Part shown: positions 51,574 through 61,059 of the stretch, piece by piece
Position numbering within the stretch: position 1 is the stretch's first letter
Layout of the letters: each line of letters opens with the position of its first letter
DNA from: Bartonella queenslandensis
Lineage (GTDB): Bacteria > Pseudomonadota > Alphaproteobacteria > Rhizobiales > Rhizobiaceae
Reading direction: 5' to 3'
Assembly (NCBI RefSeq): GCF_018155095.1
Contig: NZ_NAAI01000004.1
Span: 121,420 to 185,419, forward strand
Length of the DNA stretch: 64,000 bases
Notes under the pieces: generated by a model
What the model was told of the DNA's origin: nothing
The model's database searches: none
Seen by the model: the letters and a program-made list of their open reading frames with translations, nothing else
Translations under genes and position numbers: made by a program

Positions 51574-52318
51574 CATTGAAGAACATCATAGCAATATGAG
51601 ATGAGATAACTTTTTTATTCTTAATAGATAGACTGAAGTTACTCAGATAAACATCAACTTCCTATAAGCTACACGGATAAAATCATCTTTGGAGAAATGA
51701 CAGTTATAATGACCTTTACCAACTGAAAGCTGAAGATAAGCCAAACTCGGTTGTCGTATTACGCTTTTTTTTTCATATTCTCGACCCAAGAGTTATCTAT
51801 AGACGACTACCACTCTAAATTTATGAATATAAAAAACATATATTTTTTTTGTAAGAAATAAGTGAAACCAGATATGTTATAATTATTGTTTCACAAAGTA
51901 TTTTATATAAAATTATAGTTAAGCTTCATTCTCCCTTGCTCTCAAAAACAAGAGATCTATTCTCAACAGCCCCATAAACAGTCCATCCTCTTAAGCCAAT
52001 TTCAGCAACTAACCATTTCATATGATTCAATTAAACGCCACCAGCAAACCTCACTGCTCAATATTGACCGCACCCTCTAAAAACACTTAAGAGATCAAAT
52101 TTTATAGGTCTTATCTCACCACACCTTAAATAACAGTGTATGACAACAGAATAAATTTTGCCTTAGAGTACTCAGTTTAACCTTCTCCTCTACTGATGCA
52201 AAAATAAAATCAACGAAAGAGCATCATTGTATTTCCAAGAGATATGAGCTGCCACACCGTAAAAAATGAATGTTCGTAAAATGACAGTCAATTTGAAAAA
52301 AATTTTTTATATAACTTT
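51574..52318. other. Gene-free interval
   Basis: About 745 bases between convergent genes, with no supported frame, RNA gene or strong hairpin. Confidence 0.5.
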
Positions 52319-53221
52319 TTATATAAAAGGTATCATCGTTGTACCGGGAGGCAATTTAGCCTCATCTTCAGGTTCGACATGAATAGAAATACGCACATTA
52401 TCAAATTCTTTTTGAAGAACAGCTTCAATTCTATCACAAATTTTATGGGCTTCTCCAACCTGCATAATAGCTGGAACAACCAAATGAAACTCTATAAAAG
52501 TAACCCTACCAGCAACACGCGTCCGTAAATCATGAATCTCAAGTGCACCATCTGCATTCGCAGAAATCAACTCCCGAATCCGCATGGTTTCATTCAATTC
52601 AACGCCAACATCCATTAATCCTTGAACAGCATTCCTAATCACCTTCCAGCCCTGTAAGAGAATATTAACAGCAACAATTATCGCTAAAATAGGATCTAAA
52701 ACGCCCCATCCCCCTATAAAACCAGCAATCAAACCAATTAAAATTGCAAGCGACGTGAAAACATCTGTTATGAAATGCACGCCATCAGCTTTAAGAGCCG
52801 GTGAGCGATGACGTTTTCCCTGCCCAATAAGAACCATTCCCCACATGCAATTTATAACAGTTGCAACAAGATGAATAACAAGCCATATTCCAGGTTTCTG
52901 CAATAATTTAACAGTAGAAAGCGCTATCCATGCTTCTCTTAAAATAACGATTGCTGCAATAATAATGAGAATTCCTTCAAGAATCGCAGAAAAATATTCC
53001 GCTTTATGATGTCCAAAAGGATGATCATGATCGGCTGGCTTCATACTCACTTTAACAGCCCACCATGCTGCCAAAGATGCAAGAATATTGACAATTGATT
53101 CCAACGCATCAGAATAAAGAGCAACCGACCCTGTAATGTGATATGCCCAATATTTCAAAGCAAAAACAATACACGCAATAAAAATAGAGTATAAAGTTAA
53201 GCTTTGTATATTCACATTCAT
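52319..53221 (-). CDS. Cation diffusion facilitator (FieF-like)
   Basis: Inner-membrane metal:proton antiporter of the CDF family, 300 residues with six helices. The metal-site motifs are visible: SDALESIVN in helix II (about residue 41), the DHDHPFGHHKAEYFSA cytoplasmic loop and ADGVHFITDVFTS in helix V. The C-terminal ferredoxin-like domain holds FIEFHLVVPAIMQVGEAHKI. The helix II and V residues suggest zinc/iron or similar export. The ATG at 53221 has AGGA about 8 bases upstream. Confidence 0.9.
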   Translation of the reverse strand: MNVNIQSLTLYSIFIACIVFALKYWAYHITGSVALYSDALESIVNILASLAAWWAVKVSMKPADHDHPFGHHKAEYFSAILEGILIIIAAIVILREAWIALSTVKLLQKPGIWLVIHLVATVINCMWGMVLIGQGKRHRSPALKADGVHFITDVFTSLAILIGLIAGFIGGWGVLDPILAIIVAVNILLQGWKVIRNAVQGLMDVGVELNETMRIRELISANADGALEIHDLRTRVAGRVTFIEFHLVVPAIMQVGEAHKICDRIEAVLQKEFDNVRISIHVEPEDEAKLPPGTTMIPFI

Positions 53222-53687
53222 GAATCCTATCCTTTTCTTCACAAAACAAGGAATAATCTATTCAATCCTATAATGACATTTTTGGCATATCAGCAATATT
53301 TTCTCAATATTACAGAAGCTTCATCACACACTAAACGTCTCAATTCACCATTGTTATCGCAAAAACTGCTCAGTTACACGGACATCAATAATAAAGGATG
53401 AAGAAAACAAACCATCAACAAACAGCTTTCCCAAGAGTAGTCAAACACATCCCCTGCATTAAACATTTTCTGAATAACATAAAACCATCTCACGTCTCAT
53501 GAACGAAAAGCTTGCCTTTGCTCAAATGTATTATAATCATGCGTTATTTTTACATCTTATGACGTGCATTATTACCCATCTATAAACATCTTTGCGCTTT
53601 AGAAAAAATGACTGAGCACTTTCCTGTATCCTCACAGCTTAAGGAAATTTCAAAATATAATTGCTAAAAAACTGAGAAAAAAATGAC
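53222..53687. other. Gene-free interval
   Basis: About 470 bases upstream of the CDF gene, between it and the small RNA terminator. No supported gene. Confidence 0.5.
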
Positions 53688-53826
53688 TCCCAAAAAAAGA
53701 ATCTGGGCATTGGGGACCCAGATTCTTTTCCCTTATAAATTAAGGGTATACAGAACTTGGGAAATAGCGGGGACCCAAGACACTGCACCCGATACGAAAA
53801 CAACACCTAATTATCCCGCATCAGTA
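53688..53826 (-). ncRNA. Putative small RNA with promoter and terminator
   Basis: On the minus strand a consensus promoter starts an RNA of about 135 bases with no open frame. It can fold as a rod: GGGT..CAG..CTTGGG at 53790-53774 pairs with CCCAAG..CTG..ACCC at 53761-53744. An alternative CCTTA/TAAGG hairpin follows, and then a 13-bp perfect terminator stem (AAAAGAATCTGGG and its complement, 53729-53695) and seven T. The TGGGTCCCC block occurs twice. I cannot assign it to a known family; 6S-like or an attenuator are possibilities. Confidence 0.6.
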
Positions 53827-53831
53827 TTTTC

Positions 53832-53860
53832 ACAATACACCCATCAGTATATGTTGTCAA
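53832..53860 (-). promoter_or_regulatory. Consensus sigma-70 promoter of small RNA
   Basis: TTGACA (53860-53855), a 17-base spacer and TATTGT (53837-53832) on the minus strand. This is one of the best promoter matches in the window, and no protein gene starts downstream before the terminator at 53695-53729. Confidence 0.65.
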
Positions 53861-53969
53861 CACAAATTCTACTATAAGTTTAAAATAATGTTTTTTTATT
53901 TCTCTTTTTTAAAAATAAAGCAACTTCTAACATCTGGAAATTGAAAGCAAAAAGCATTAAAAACCTCGC

Positions 53970-54785
53970 ATGCATTTGAATATCACAACAATCAACGAAA
54001 TAAATGACCCACGTCTGAGAGACTATCATAATATCCGTGAAAAAGATTTCGTTGGACGACAACAGCAATTTATTGCTGAAGGTAAAATAACCTTGACCGC
54101 ATTATTGCATTCGAAAGAATTTTCTACTCTCTCGCTGCTTATCGTAGCAAAACGCCTCCCTGGACTTCTACCGCTTTTAGAAAAAACACAGCCTCAATGT
54201 CCCATTTATTGTGTTCCACAAGAAGTCATGGATGATATCACCGGTTTCCATGTTCATCGTGGTGTTCTGGGGATCGGTAAACGCAATACGCTCCCATCAT
54301 TAGAAAGTTTTTTACAAAATCTTCCGGAAAAAGCTTTGATTCTGGTTTTATGTGGTATTTCGAATCACGATAATATGGGATCAATTTTTCGTAATGCAGC
54401 AGCCTTTGCCAGTCACGGCATTATTGTTGACAAAACCTCATGCGATCCACTTTATCGCAAATCAATTAGAGTTTCTGCCGGCGCAGCTCTAAAAGTACCC
54501 TACACGCAACACGCTGATATAAATGACATTATAGCTGCTCTACACGATGAAAATTTTCATCTTTATGCACTCTCGCCTTCTGCCTCATCTACGCTCAAGC
54601 AAGCGAACAAAACCAAAAGAATGGCACTTATTCTTGGAACAGAAGGTGATGGCTTACCACTCCATATACTACAACAATCAAAAGCCTTACGAATTCCCAT
54701 GACTGACGGCTTTGACAGCCTCAATGTTGCCACAGCTTCAGGGATCGCTCTCGCCCATTTTACCGACTTTGACCATTCAAGGTAA
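53970..54785 (+). CDS. TrmH/SpoU-family RNA methyltransferase
   Basis: SPOUT-class 2'-O-ribose methyltransferase, 271 residues. An N-terminal substrate-binding domain (about 1-95) is followed by the knotted catalytic domain with motif 1 NHDNMGSIFRNAAAFA, motif 2 LILGTEGDGLP and motif 3 IPMTDGFDSLNVATASGIAL. The catalytic arginine and asparagine in motifs 1 and 3 are present. The target may be rRNA or tRNA and cannot be told from sequence. It stands alone. Confidence 0.9.
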   Translation: MHLNITTINEINDPRLRDYHNIREKDFVGRQQQFIAEGKITLTALLHSKEFSTLSLLIVAKRLPGLLPLLEKTQPQCPIYCVPQEVMDDITGFHVHRGVLGIGKRNTLPSLESFLQNLPEKALILVLCGISNHDNMGSIFRNAAAFASHGIIVDKTSCDPLYRKSIRVSAGAALKVPYTQHADINDIIAALHDENFHLYALSPSASSTLKQANKTKRMALILGTEGDGLPLHILQQSKALRIPMTDGFDSLNVATASGIALAHFTDFDHSR

Positions 54786-55034
54786 TAATACTTTAAATTG
54801 TCACAAACTTCCGATGATGTTTGTTTTTTACCAACCCCAAAGGCTGCTATACCCTAGCATTTTAGAGCATTCGTAAAAGACATTTTTTCCCCACCACCAT
54901 CTCCTGGTAGTGTGCAAAAACATAGTTTTAATGGATTTATCATAAAATAAATCTGCAATGAGAAAATCTTACGGAAATCTCTCATTCAAGTTGAATGATA
55001 AAAAATTATCATTATAAATTGATTCACTTTCTTT

Positions 55035-56258
55035 TTATGAAGCCGTTGTTTTAAATTGAGAGGAAACAGAATCTTTTGTTTCAAGATTGCATAAAACACG
55101 CTTCAACATCATTTCAATGTCAGCTGCTCGTTCTGAATGCGTTACAAATCCGCCCCCCAGAATACGCGCTTCATGTCCATTTCCATCATAAAGAACACAA
55201 GCTTGCCCTGGTGCCACGCCATTTTCTCGTTCCAATAGATCAACGGAAAAAACACCTTCTTTATAATGCAAGCGTGCAAGATGGGGAGGACGCGTTGAAC
55301 GCACCTTCACAGCCACTTCAATACCTTGAGAAGGAAAATTATCCAACGCCTCATCACCAAGCCAATTCACATCACGTAAAAAAAGCTTATGCGTTTCTAA
55401 CATTTCACGCGGTCCAACAATAACACGCGCATTCTCCACATCGAGATAAACCACATAAAGCGCTTCACCCGTTGACACCCCAATACCACGACGTTGACCA
55501 ACGGTATAATTAACAATTCCCGAATGTTTACCTAAAATCTTTCCATCGATATGGACAATAAAGCCAGGATTAGCAGCTTCTGGACGCAGTTTTGCGATAA
55601 CATCTGAATATTTTCCTTGTGGAACAAAACAAATATCCTGACTATCATGCTTATTGGCAACCACAAAACCCATTTCTGCAGCTATTTCACGAACGCGCGC
55701 TTTCGGAAGGTCGCCAAGTGGAAAACGCAAATAATCAATCTGTTCTTGTGTTGTTGCAAAGAGAAAATAACTCTGATCACGATCGTTATCGAGAGGACGA
55801 AAGAGTGCTCGATGTGCCCCATGAGAACGCGAACGAATATAATGTCCCGTTGCCAAAGCATCTGCCCCCAATTCGCGTGCTGTTGCTAATAAATCAGCAA
55901 ACTTAACCGTCTGATTGCACGCAATACACGGCACTGGAGTTTCTCCATGAGCATAGCTTTCTGCAAAAGGATCAATAACAGCCTCGCGAAAGCGTTTTTC
56001 ATAATCAAGAACATAATGCGGTATTCCCAACGTTTCTGCAACACGGCGCGCATCTTCAATATCTTGTCCTGCACAACACGCCCCCACCCGATGCGTTGCA
56101 GCCCCATGATCATAAAGCTGCAATGTAATGCCAATGACATTATACCCTTCCCTTTTCAAAAGGCCTGCAACAACCGATGAATCAACTCCCCCCGACATTG
56201 CAACAACAATGCGAGAATCCTCAGGTTGTCCTGGTAAATCAAGACTATTCAAAAACAT
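55035..56258 (-). CDS. mnmA: tRNA-specific 2-thiouridylase MnmA
   Basis: Thiolates U34 in Lys, Glu and Gln tRNAs. The PP-loop [16 protein letters not shown] is near residue 20. The catalytic cysteine pair lies in [13 protein letters not shown] (about residue 105) and [13 protein letters not shown] (about 205). The TGHYIRSRS and [16 protein letters not shown] family blocks are present. The 407 residues are full length for the rhizobial form. The C-terminal beta-barrel runs from about residue 310. Confidence 0.96.
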   Translation of the reverse strand: MFLNSLDLPGQPEDSRIVVAMSGGVDSSVVAGLLKREGYNVIGITLQLYDHGAATHRVGACCAGQDIEDARRVAETLGIPHYVLDYEKRFREAVIDPFAESYAHGETPVPCIACNQTVKFADLLATARELGADALATGHYIRSRSHGAHRALFRPLDNDRDQSYFLFATTQEQIDYLRFPLGDLPKARVREIAAEMGFVVANKHDSQDICFVPQGKYSDVIAKLRPEAANPGFIVHIDGKILGKHSGIVNYTVGQRRGIGVSTGEALYVVYLDVENARVIVGPREMLETHKLFLRDVNWLGDEALDNFPSQGIEVAVKVRSTRPPHLARLHYKEGVFSVDLLERENGVAPGQACVLYDGNGHEARILGGGFVTHSERAADIEMMLKRVLCNLETKDSVSSQFKTTAS

Positions 56259-56656
56259 GTACTCATTCTCTATTTAGTGCTCTCTTAATGGATACCCATA
56301 TGTTAACATTCTAATGCGCGTTTCTTCACCACTTTTATACTATTGATTGTCCTTATATTGTTTTTTTATCCTTTCCACAACTAGAGCATCACTTTCTTAA
56401 AAGCAGCTGTAAATAAAAAAGAGTGATAGAAATAAGGCACAATGGTAATCGTTTAAGAAAACTTTTTTCTCTTTTTTCAAATCTAGCAAAATAAAATCTG
56501 GTAAAATATTGCAAGAGGTGCTTCTAAACAGTTTGCTCGGGCCTCTTTTACATGCTCAATAACTTTATTAATTTTTCCTTTCAGCACGTTTAGCTCTTTT
56601 TTAAATTTCATGCTCTATAAACGAATCAAATCCTTGACTAAAGGTAGAGGATACGA
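56259..56656. other. Promoter region upstream of sciP and mnmA
   Basis: About 400 bases between divergent mnmA and sciP with no supported gene. It must contain both promoters; I cannot pick out convincing boxes. Confidence 0.45.
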
Positions 56657-56932
56657 ATGACCAATTGGATAAAAACACAAATGAAATATGTTATTGGGCC
56701 AGATGGAAGTCCACTTACAATTGCTGACCTACCGCCAAAAACAACACGGCGCTGGGTGATACGTCGCAAAGCTGAAGTTGTTGCGGCTGTCAGAGGTGGA
56801 TTGTTAAGTCTTGACGAGGCATGTCAACGTTATACTTTAACTGTGGAGGAATTTCTTTCATGGCAGAGTTTGATCGATGAACACGGCTTAGCGGGCTTAC
56901 GAACGACCAAGATTCAACACTACAGGCATTAA
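56657..56932 (+). CDS. sciP: CtrA inhibitor SciP (DUF1153)
   Basis: A 91-residue DNA-binding protein matching DUF1153/SciP. It shows the block YVIGPDGSPLTIADLPP near the N-terminus, then RRWVIRRKAEVVAAVRGGLL and the helix-turn-helix SLDEACQRYTLTVEEFLSWQ. In Caulobacter SciP binds CtrA-activated promoters and represses them. Its closeness to ctrA, about 1.1 kb away on the same strand, supports the same role here. The usual cysteine-free form is seen. An 18-bp terminator follows. Confidence 0.92.
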   Translation: MTNWIKTQMKYVIGPDGSPLTIADLPPKTTRRWVIRRKAEVVAAVRGGLLSLDEACQRYTLTVEEFLSWQSLIDEHGLAGLRTTKIQHYRH

Positions 56933-56969
56933 GTTGCCAGTGATCATGATTTGGTAACATAAAACACTT

Positions 56970-57012
56970 TATAAAAACAGCTAAACTTGATAAAAGTTTA
57001 GCTGTTTTTATA
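56970..57012. terminator. Strong bidirectional terminator after sciP
   Basis: Perfect inverted repeat of at least 17 bp with arms at 56972-56988 (TAAAAACAGCTAAACTT) and 56994-57010, and a 5-base loop. A/T flanks give T-runs on both strands. It can serve sciP and the convergent fliJ-like gene. Confidence 0.92.
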
Positions 57013-57069
57013 TTATTTTCAAAAGATAAATCTGAAAGAATTGATTTGAATTTTCAATAATTTTTTTGA

Positions 57070-57456
57070 TCACCCAGTCATTGAATTAGATTGAATCAAG
57101 ATATCTTCATCATCTGCGGTAGTCCTTTTGTCTCGTGCTTCCAAAAGCTGTGCATGTTGCAGTTCTGTATTAGCTTCATGAAGAGCAATTTCAGCATTTG
57201 TTTTTTGAAGCTGTAAATCACGAATGGAATCGAGGAGATTATCGCGTCTTTGCCGAGCTGCACGTGCAAAAGCAGAATAAGCAAAATGGTGAACATCGTT
57301 GTTTCCAGATTTACGTTCTTCATGAGAAATTTGTGTTTCCAGCTCTAACACCATTCGTTCAAATTCTGCAATCATCATCTCAAGCTGTGCAATTTCGCGG
57401 CGCTTTCCGCGCACTTGAAACATCCTCAATCGCACCATATTTTCCCGTGGCTTCAT
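57070..57456 (-). CDS. FliJ-like coiled-coil protein
   Basis: A 128-residue protein that is almost entirely a charged coiled coil (MVRLRMFQVRGKRREIAQLE ... NAEIALHEANTELQHAQLLE). In other Rhizobiales a FliJ-like flagellar export chaperone gene sits beside sciP/ctrA, which is the main reason for this name. No flagellar genes are in the window, and many bartonellae are aflagellate, so it may have another role. The ATG at 57456 has AAGGAG 8 bases upstream. Confidence 0.65.
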   Translation of the reverse strand: MKPRENMVRLRMFQVRGKRREIAQLEMMIAEFERMVLELETQISHEERKSGNNDVHHFAYSAFARAARQRRDNLLDSIRDLQLQKTNAEIALHEANTELQHAQLLEARDKRTTADDEDILIQSNSMTG

Positions 57457-57836
57457 ACTCACTACTCCTTGATTGTGCCAACTCAAAACGCGCATTCATA
57501 CTCAATTCATATCGTTTTAGTTATATATCTAGCCGAAAAAAACAGTCCTTAATTAAGACCATAACTTCACCCTTCCTTAAAGCATTTGCAAACACAACCT
57601 TCTTTAAAGAGCCATAACTATTTCTTTATTTTTCCCTCCCACTATAAAACGAGGAGGTTTAAAGCTCGGTAAATAAACACTAAAATTGTAAAAAAGTAAT
57701 TTATAAGGCTTTTTTACAAAATTTTCTTAGCTTAAAGCCTATAGAAAAAGCCCTTCATTTCTTATTATGTGAACAAATACCGTTTTTTTTTTAATAATTT
57801 TATAGCCTCTTTCAAAAATAATAATATTTTGTTAAC

Positions 57837-57868
57837 CACTACCATGGATAGTGGGGAATTTGGTAGTG
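57837..57868. repeat. Interrupted palindrome upstream of ctrA, distal
   Basis: CACTACCA, 16 bases, then TGGTAGTG: an 8-bp inverted repeat about 150 bases before the ctrA start. A shorter overlapping repeat (CCACTA/TAGTGG) shares the left arm. It looks like a dimeric protein-binding site. Confidence 0.55.
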
Positions 57869-57935
57869 ATTGTTGCGCGTACTACTGAAATATTCATAAA
57901 TGCTTTATTGCTAAGTGTTTGATTTCATGAATTGT

Positions 57936-57971
57936 TTTTATAAACAGTGGTTTTACCAACTGTTTATAAAA
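57936..57971. repeat. 13-bp inverted repeat upstream of ctrA, proximal
   Basis: TTTTATAAACAGT and its exact complement ACTGTTTATAAAA with a 10-base centre (GG, TTTTA, CC, A), 48 bases before the ctrA start. It could be an operator overlapping the promoter or a 5' UTR hairpin. Confidence 0.75.
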
Positions 57972-58019
57972 TAGAAATGCTCCTTGTGATTCGGAGAGGA
58001 GCGAAGTGAGGGATCTAAA

Positions 58020-58721
58020 ATGCGCGTATTATTAATTGAAGATGATAGAGCGGTTACTCAAAGCATTGAGTTGATGCTAAAGTCAGCTAATTTTAATGTT
58101 TATATCACTGATCTGGGTGAAGAAGGTATCGATTTAGGAAAACTCTATGATTATGATATCATTTTGCTTGATCTGAATTTGCCCGATATGTCAGGATACG
58201 ATGTCTTACGAACTCTGAGATTGGCAAAAATAAAAACGCCTGTCCTTATCCTTTCCGGTATGAATGCCATTGAGGATAAAGTTCGTGGTTTTGGCTCTGG
58301 AGCAGATGACTATATGACAAAGCCTTTCCATAAGGATGAGCTTATTGCGCGTATTCATGCGGTTGTTCGTCGTTCTAAAGGGCATGCACAATCAGTTATT
58401 GTTACCGGTGATCTCACCGTTAATCTTGACGCAAAAACCGTCGAAGTTGCAGGACGCCCTGTTCACTTAACGGGTAAAGAGTATCAAATGCTAGAGCTTC
58501 TCTCTTTGCGCAAAGGCACAACACTGACCAAAGAAATGTTTCTCAATCATCTCTATGGTGGAATGGATGAGCCAGAACTAAAAATTATCGATGTTTTTAT
58601 CTGTAAATTACGGAAAAAATTGGAAGCCGTTTCTTCAAATGTCAATTACATTGATACCGTTTGGGGACGTGGTTATGTTTTGCGTGATCCAATTGAAGAA
58701 AACGTAAGAAAAACCGCTTAA
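58020..58721 (+). CDS. ctrA: Cell-cycle response regulator CtrA
   Basis: Master OmpR-type regulator of the alphaproteobacterial cell cycle, 233 residues. The receiver domain has the acidic pocket LLIEDD at residues 3-8, the phosphorylated aspartate in [16 protein letters not shown] (D51) and lysine in MTKPF. The winged helix runs from about 125 ([45 protein letters not shown]). The cluster with sciP and chpT fixes the assignment. It is likely activated by phosphate from ChpT. Confidence 0.97.
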   Translation: MRVLLIEDDRAVTQSIELMLKSANFNVYITDLGEEGIDLGKLYDYDIILLDLNLPDMSGYDVLRTLRLAKIKTPVLILSGMNAIEDKVRGFGSGADDYMTKPFHKDELIARIHAVVRRSKGHAQSVIVTGDLTVNLDAKTVEVAGRPVHLTGKEYQMLELLSLRKGTTLTKEMFLNHLYGGMDEPELKIIDVFICKLRKKLEAVSSNVNYIDTVWGRGYVLRDPIEENVRKTA

Positions 58722-58741
58722 GCAGTGAAAATACACATTGT

Positions 58742-58772
58742 AAAATCTCGGGATGTAGCGGGCCGAGATTTT
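58742..58772 (+). terminator. ctrA terminator
   Basis: AAAATCTCGG and CCGAGATTTT form a perfect 10-bp stem with an 11-base loop, 20 bases after the ctrA stop codon and ending in TTTT. The minus-strand side also ends in T, so it may act for chpT from the other direction. Confidence 0.82.
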
Positions 58773-58939
58773 CCCCAGATTTTTTCTGTTACAAATAAAA
58801 AAACGCACATAAAAAAATCTTATATAGAAAGCGCTTAAATCTTAAGAAGTAACCACACCCTATTCACAAACATCATCTTATCGCTCGTAAATTTGATCGA
58901 AGTTTTTTCCCCAACACGGCTTAAGCGCTTCTTTCTTAT

Positions 58940-59578
58940 TCAAAGCTTTTTTACACTTTCTAAAACAATACAACAATCCTTTTCATCAATATTTATTTTC
59001 ATCTCTGTCATCTGAGAAAGTAACATTGTGTAATAAAATTGGATGACATGGGCATCAATAAGCTCTTCTTTAACTTCTCCATGATATAACGCAAAAAAAT
59101 GAGGAGGAATACGAAGATTTTTACCGAAAATCTCAAATCGAAAAGAACGTTTATCTTCCTCTTGCTCAATCATAACAACAATCTCACCGCCACGAGAAAC
59201 GGTTGCATTTGCAATCAATAACAAATTAAGCAAAAGTTTAACTTCATCTTTCTGTAACAAAAAAGAGGAGGCTTGCCATTTTAAAGTTGCTTTTTCTTGC
59301 TGCATATATTGTTGAGCAACCTGCTCTGCTGCACGTGTATCTATTTGTCCTCCACTTGCACCAGAAAAACCAAAAGCCAATCGCGCAAATTGCAGACGCG
59401 CAGAAGCACTTGCAACGGATAAACGCACCAATTGTAAAGCGTCTTCTTCAGCTCCTCCATCATCATAAAGCTCCATTGCATTTTGAATAGCCCCCACAGG
59501 AGAAATCAAATCATGGCAAATACGACTACAAAGCAAAGCAGCAAGATCCATAGGCTTCAAAGAAATATCTAACGTCAT
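58940..59578 (-). CDS. chpT: Histidine phosphotransferase ChpT
   Basis: Dimeric phosphotransferase relaying phosphate from CckA to CtrA and CpdR. The 212 residues start with a four-helix-bundle type region carrying the phospho-accepting histidine in LLCSRICHDLISPVGAIQNA (about residue 22). A degenerate histidine-kinase-like ATPase fold follows (EVKLLLNLLLIANATVSRGG). The convergent position next to ctrA supports the call. About 170 bases separate it from the ctrA terminator. Confidence 0.92.
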   Translation of the reverse strand: MTLDISLKPMDLAALLCSRICHDLISPVGAIQNAMELYDDGGAEEDALQLVRLSVASASARLQFARLAFGFSGASGGQIDTRAAEQVAQQYMQQEKATLKWQASSFLLQKDEVKLLLNLLLIANATVSRGGEIVVMIEQEEDKRSFRFEIFGKNLRIPPHFFALYHGEVKEELIDAHVIQFYYTMLLSQMTEMKINIDEKDCCIVLESVKKL

Positions 59579-59792
59579 AATGATTGAAAACTCCCAGATT
59601 TAAAAAAAACAAACTTTATTTTAAAGAAAAACTCTTAACATCTGATGCATAACAGGAAATATCAACAATCATGCTAAAAAAAATTAAGCAATAAATTCAA
59701 TAATTTAAATAATCTTACATTTTATTTTTATTTGAATAGAATAAAAATCCTAATATTATCTTTTTCTGTCAATAATAAAAGGAGAAAACTCT

Positions 59793-60389
59793 ATGGCTCT
59801 CTCTCTTCTAAAATACTGGTACAAAAATATTATATCTTTAATCTTCTTTTTATTCATCACCTTAAACACCACACATGCTCAACTAAAACCAATAGAAAAA
59901 AACGACCTCCATTATTCACTCCAAGAAATTATTGATTCTGGTCATATTTTTTTTGGAAAAACGACCAGTGGTTTGGCTGTTGCCATTCAAAATATTTTTT
60001 CAAAATACGGTTATCCTAATGCCTATATTTTAGGAGAAGAAGCCTCTGGTGCCTTTTTTGCTGGCTTAACCTATGGCGAAGGAAAAGTTTTTAGCAAAAG
60101 CTATGGTCAGCATAAAGTTTTTTGGCAAGGTCCCTCAGTAGGGTGGGATTTTGGCGGCCAAGGCTCTCGTTTAATGATCTTGGTTTACAATCTTAAGAGC
60201 ATAAATAATTTATGGAAACGCTATGGTGGTATTTCAGGTTCAGCCTATTTAATTGCAGGTGTTGGTTTTCATGTTCTCAAATACCATGATACTTTGTTAA
60301 TTCCAATACGGACAGGGATCGGTGCACGTCTTGGTATTAATATAGGATATTTAAAATTAACACCTAGACCAACATGGAATCCGTTTTAA
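59793..60389 (+). CDS. eipA: EipA-like periplasmic protein (DUF1134)
   Basis: A 198-residue exported protein. The signal peptide ends near NTTHAQ, followed by the DUF1134 domain (IFFGKTTSGLAVAIQNIFSK, YGYPNAYILGEEASGAF, GLTYGEGKVFSKSYG, WQGPSVGWDFGGQGSR, RYGGISGSAYLIAGVG). Brucella EipA has this domain, folds as a small beta-barrel, supports envelope integrity and is under CtrA control. Its location next to chpT/ctrA is in keeping with that. GGAG lies before the ATG. Confidence 0.9.
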   Translation: MALSLLKYWYKNIISLIFFLFITLNTTHAQLKPIEKNDLHYSLQEIIDSGHIFFGKTTSGLAVAIQNIFSKYGYPNAYILGEEASGAFFAGLTYGEGKVFSKSYGQHKVFWQGPSVGWDFGGQGSRLMILVYNLKSINNLWKRYGGISGSAYLIAGVGFHVLKYHDTLLIPIRTGIGARLGINIGYLKLTPRPTWNPF

Positions 60390-60416
60390 ACGATTCCTTA
60401 TTTGAAAAGGGGTATT

Positions 60417-60803
60417 ATGTTTATTCAATCGTTTCTTTTTTTTATTCTTGGCATTGCATCGATTTCTTGGATACTGGTGCTTTTGTCTCCTCTTATTTGG
60501 CGTAAAGCCGTTCATTTTGCGTATAAAGATATTTGTGCGCAAATTCCATTATCACTCACAGAAATACAAGCTAACCATGACTTTGTCCGTGCAAAACATG
60601 CTGTAGAATTAGCAAAAAACCAACAAAAATACGAATCTTTGCAAAAAAAATACATCCAACAGAAAATACAGCTAAGCCAAGTAAAAGAACAGCTTTATCA
60701 GCTATATCTCTCAGCACAAAATACTTTTCCCAAAGAAACGATTGCAATCAAACAAAATATCATCGCAACAAACACCTTCAAGGAAAAGCACAATGATACG
60801 TGA
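60417..60803 (+). CDS. Membrane-anchored coiled-coil protein
   Basis: A 128-residue protein. One membrane helix (SFLFFILGIASISWILVLLS) is followed by WRKAVHFAYKDICAQIPLSL and TEIQANHDFVRAKHAVELAK, and then by a coiled coil. These blocks resemble the N-terminus of a longer conserved rhizobial membrane protein (the WRRAVRL ... MTLAEIQADKDQLRAEFA type), so this looks like a shortened version. AAGGGG precedes the ATG. It follows eipA by 27 bases and overlaps the next gene by 11, so the three probably form an operon. Confidence 0.7.
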   Translation: MFIQSFLFFILGIASISWILVLLSPLIWRKAVHFAYKDICAQIPLSLTEIQANHDFVRAKHAVELAKNQQKYESLQKKYIQQKIQLSQVKEQLYQLYLSAQNTFPKETIAIKQNIIATNTFKEKHNDT

Positions 60804-61059
60804 ACAAATCACACACTATCAGCAACGTTTACAAAAAATCCAAACGCATGGGCTTGATACAAATGCTACCCAGCAACTACTGGAAGAACTGCGTGAAGAA
60901 ACAAAAGAACTTGCCGCAACATTAGCCGCTCAAATAGCGCTAGAAGAGGGAAATACATCCCCCATCAACACACTCATTCAAAACTCAAAAAATAAAAATG
61001 ACCTAGCATCGTGTATTCGCCAAAAAATAACTTATCTCTCCACCCTCCCCCTTAAATAA
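60793..61059 (+). CDS. Small helical hypothetical protein
   Basis: An 88-residue, mostly helical cytoplasmic protein (EQITHYQQRLQKIQTHGL, LLEELREETKELAATLAAQI). The ATG at 60793 has AAGGA 8 bases upstream, and the start overlaps the preceding gene. It may correspond to the C-terminal part of the same ancestral rhizobial protein now split in two; that is inference. No domain recognised. Confidence 0.62.
   Translation: MIREQITHYQQRLQKIQTHGLDTNATQQLLEELREETKELAATLAAQIALEEGNTSPINTLIQNSKNKNDLASCIRQKITYLSTLPLK

Larger units (their letters stand above)
57457..58019 (+). promoter_or_regulatory. ctrA upstream regulatory region
   Basis: About 560 bases without a gene. It holds two notable inverted repeats (57837-57868 and 57936-57971) and a GATTC at 57988-57992, a GANTC site for the CcrM-type adenine methylase that times ctrA transcription in other Alphaproteobacteria. 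GAGGGATCT precedes the ctrA start. No TTAA-N7-TTAA CtrA box was found by eye. Confidence 0.55.

Noticed and set aside
53683..53877. Plus-strand 64-codon frame across the small RNA unit
   Set aside because: It crosses the terminator hairpin and rod stems; the RNA structure explains the region better.
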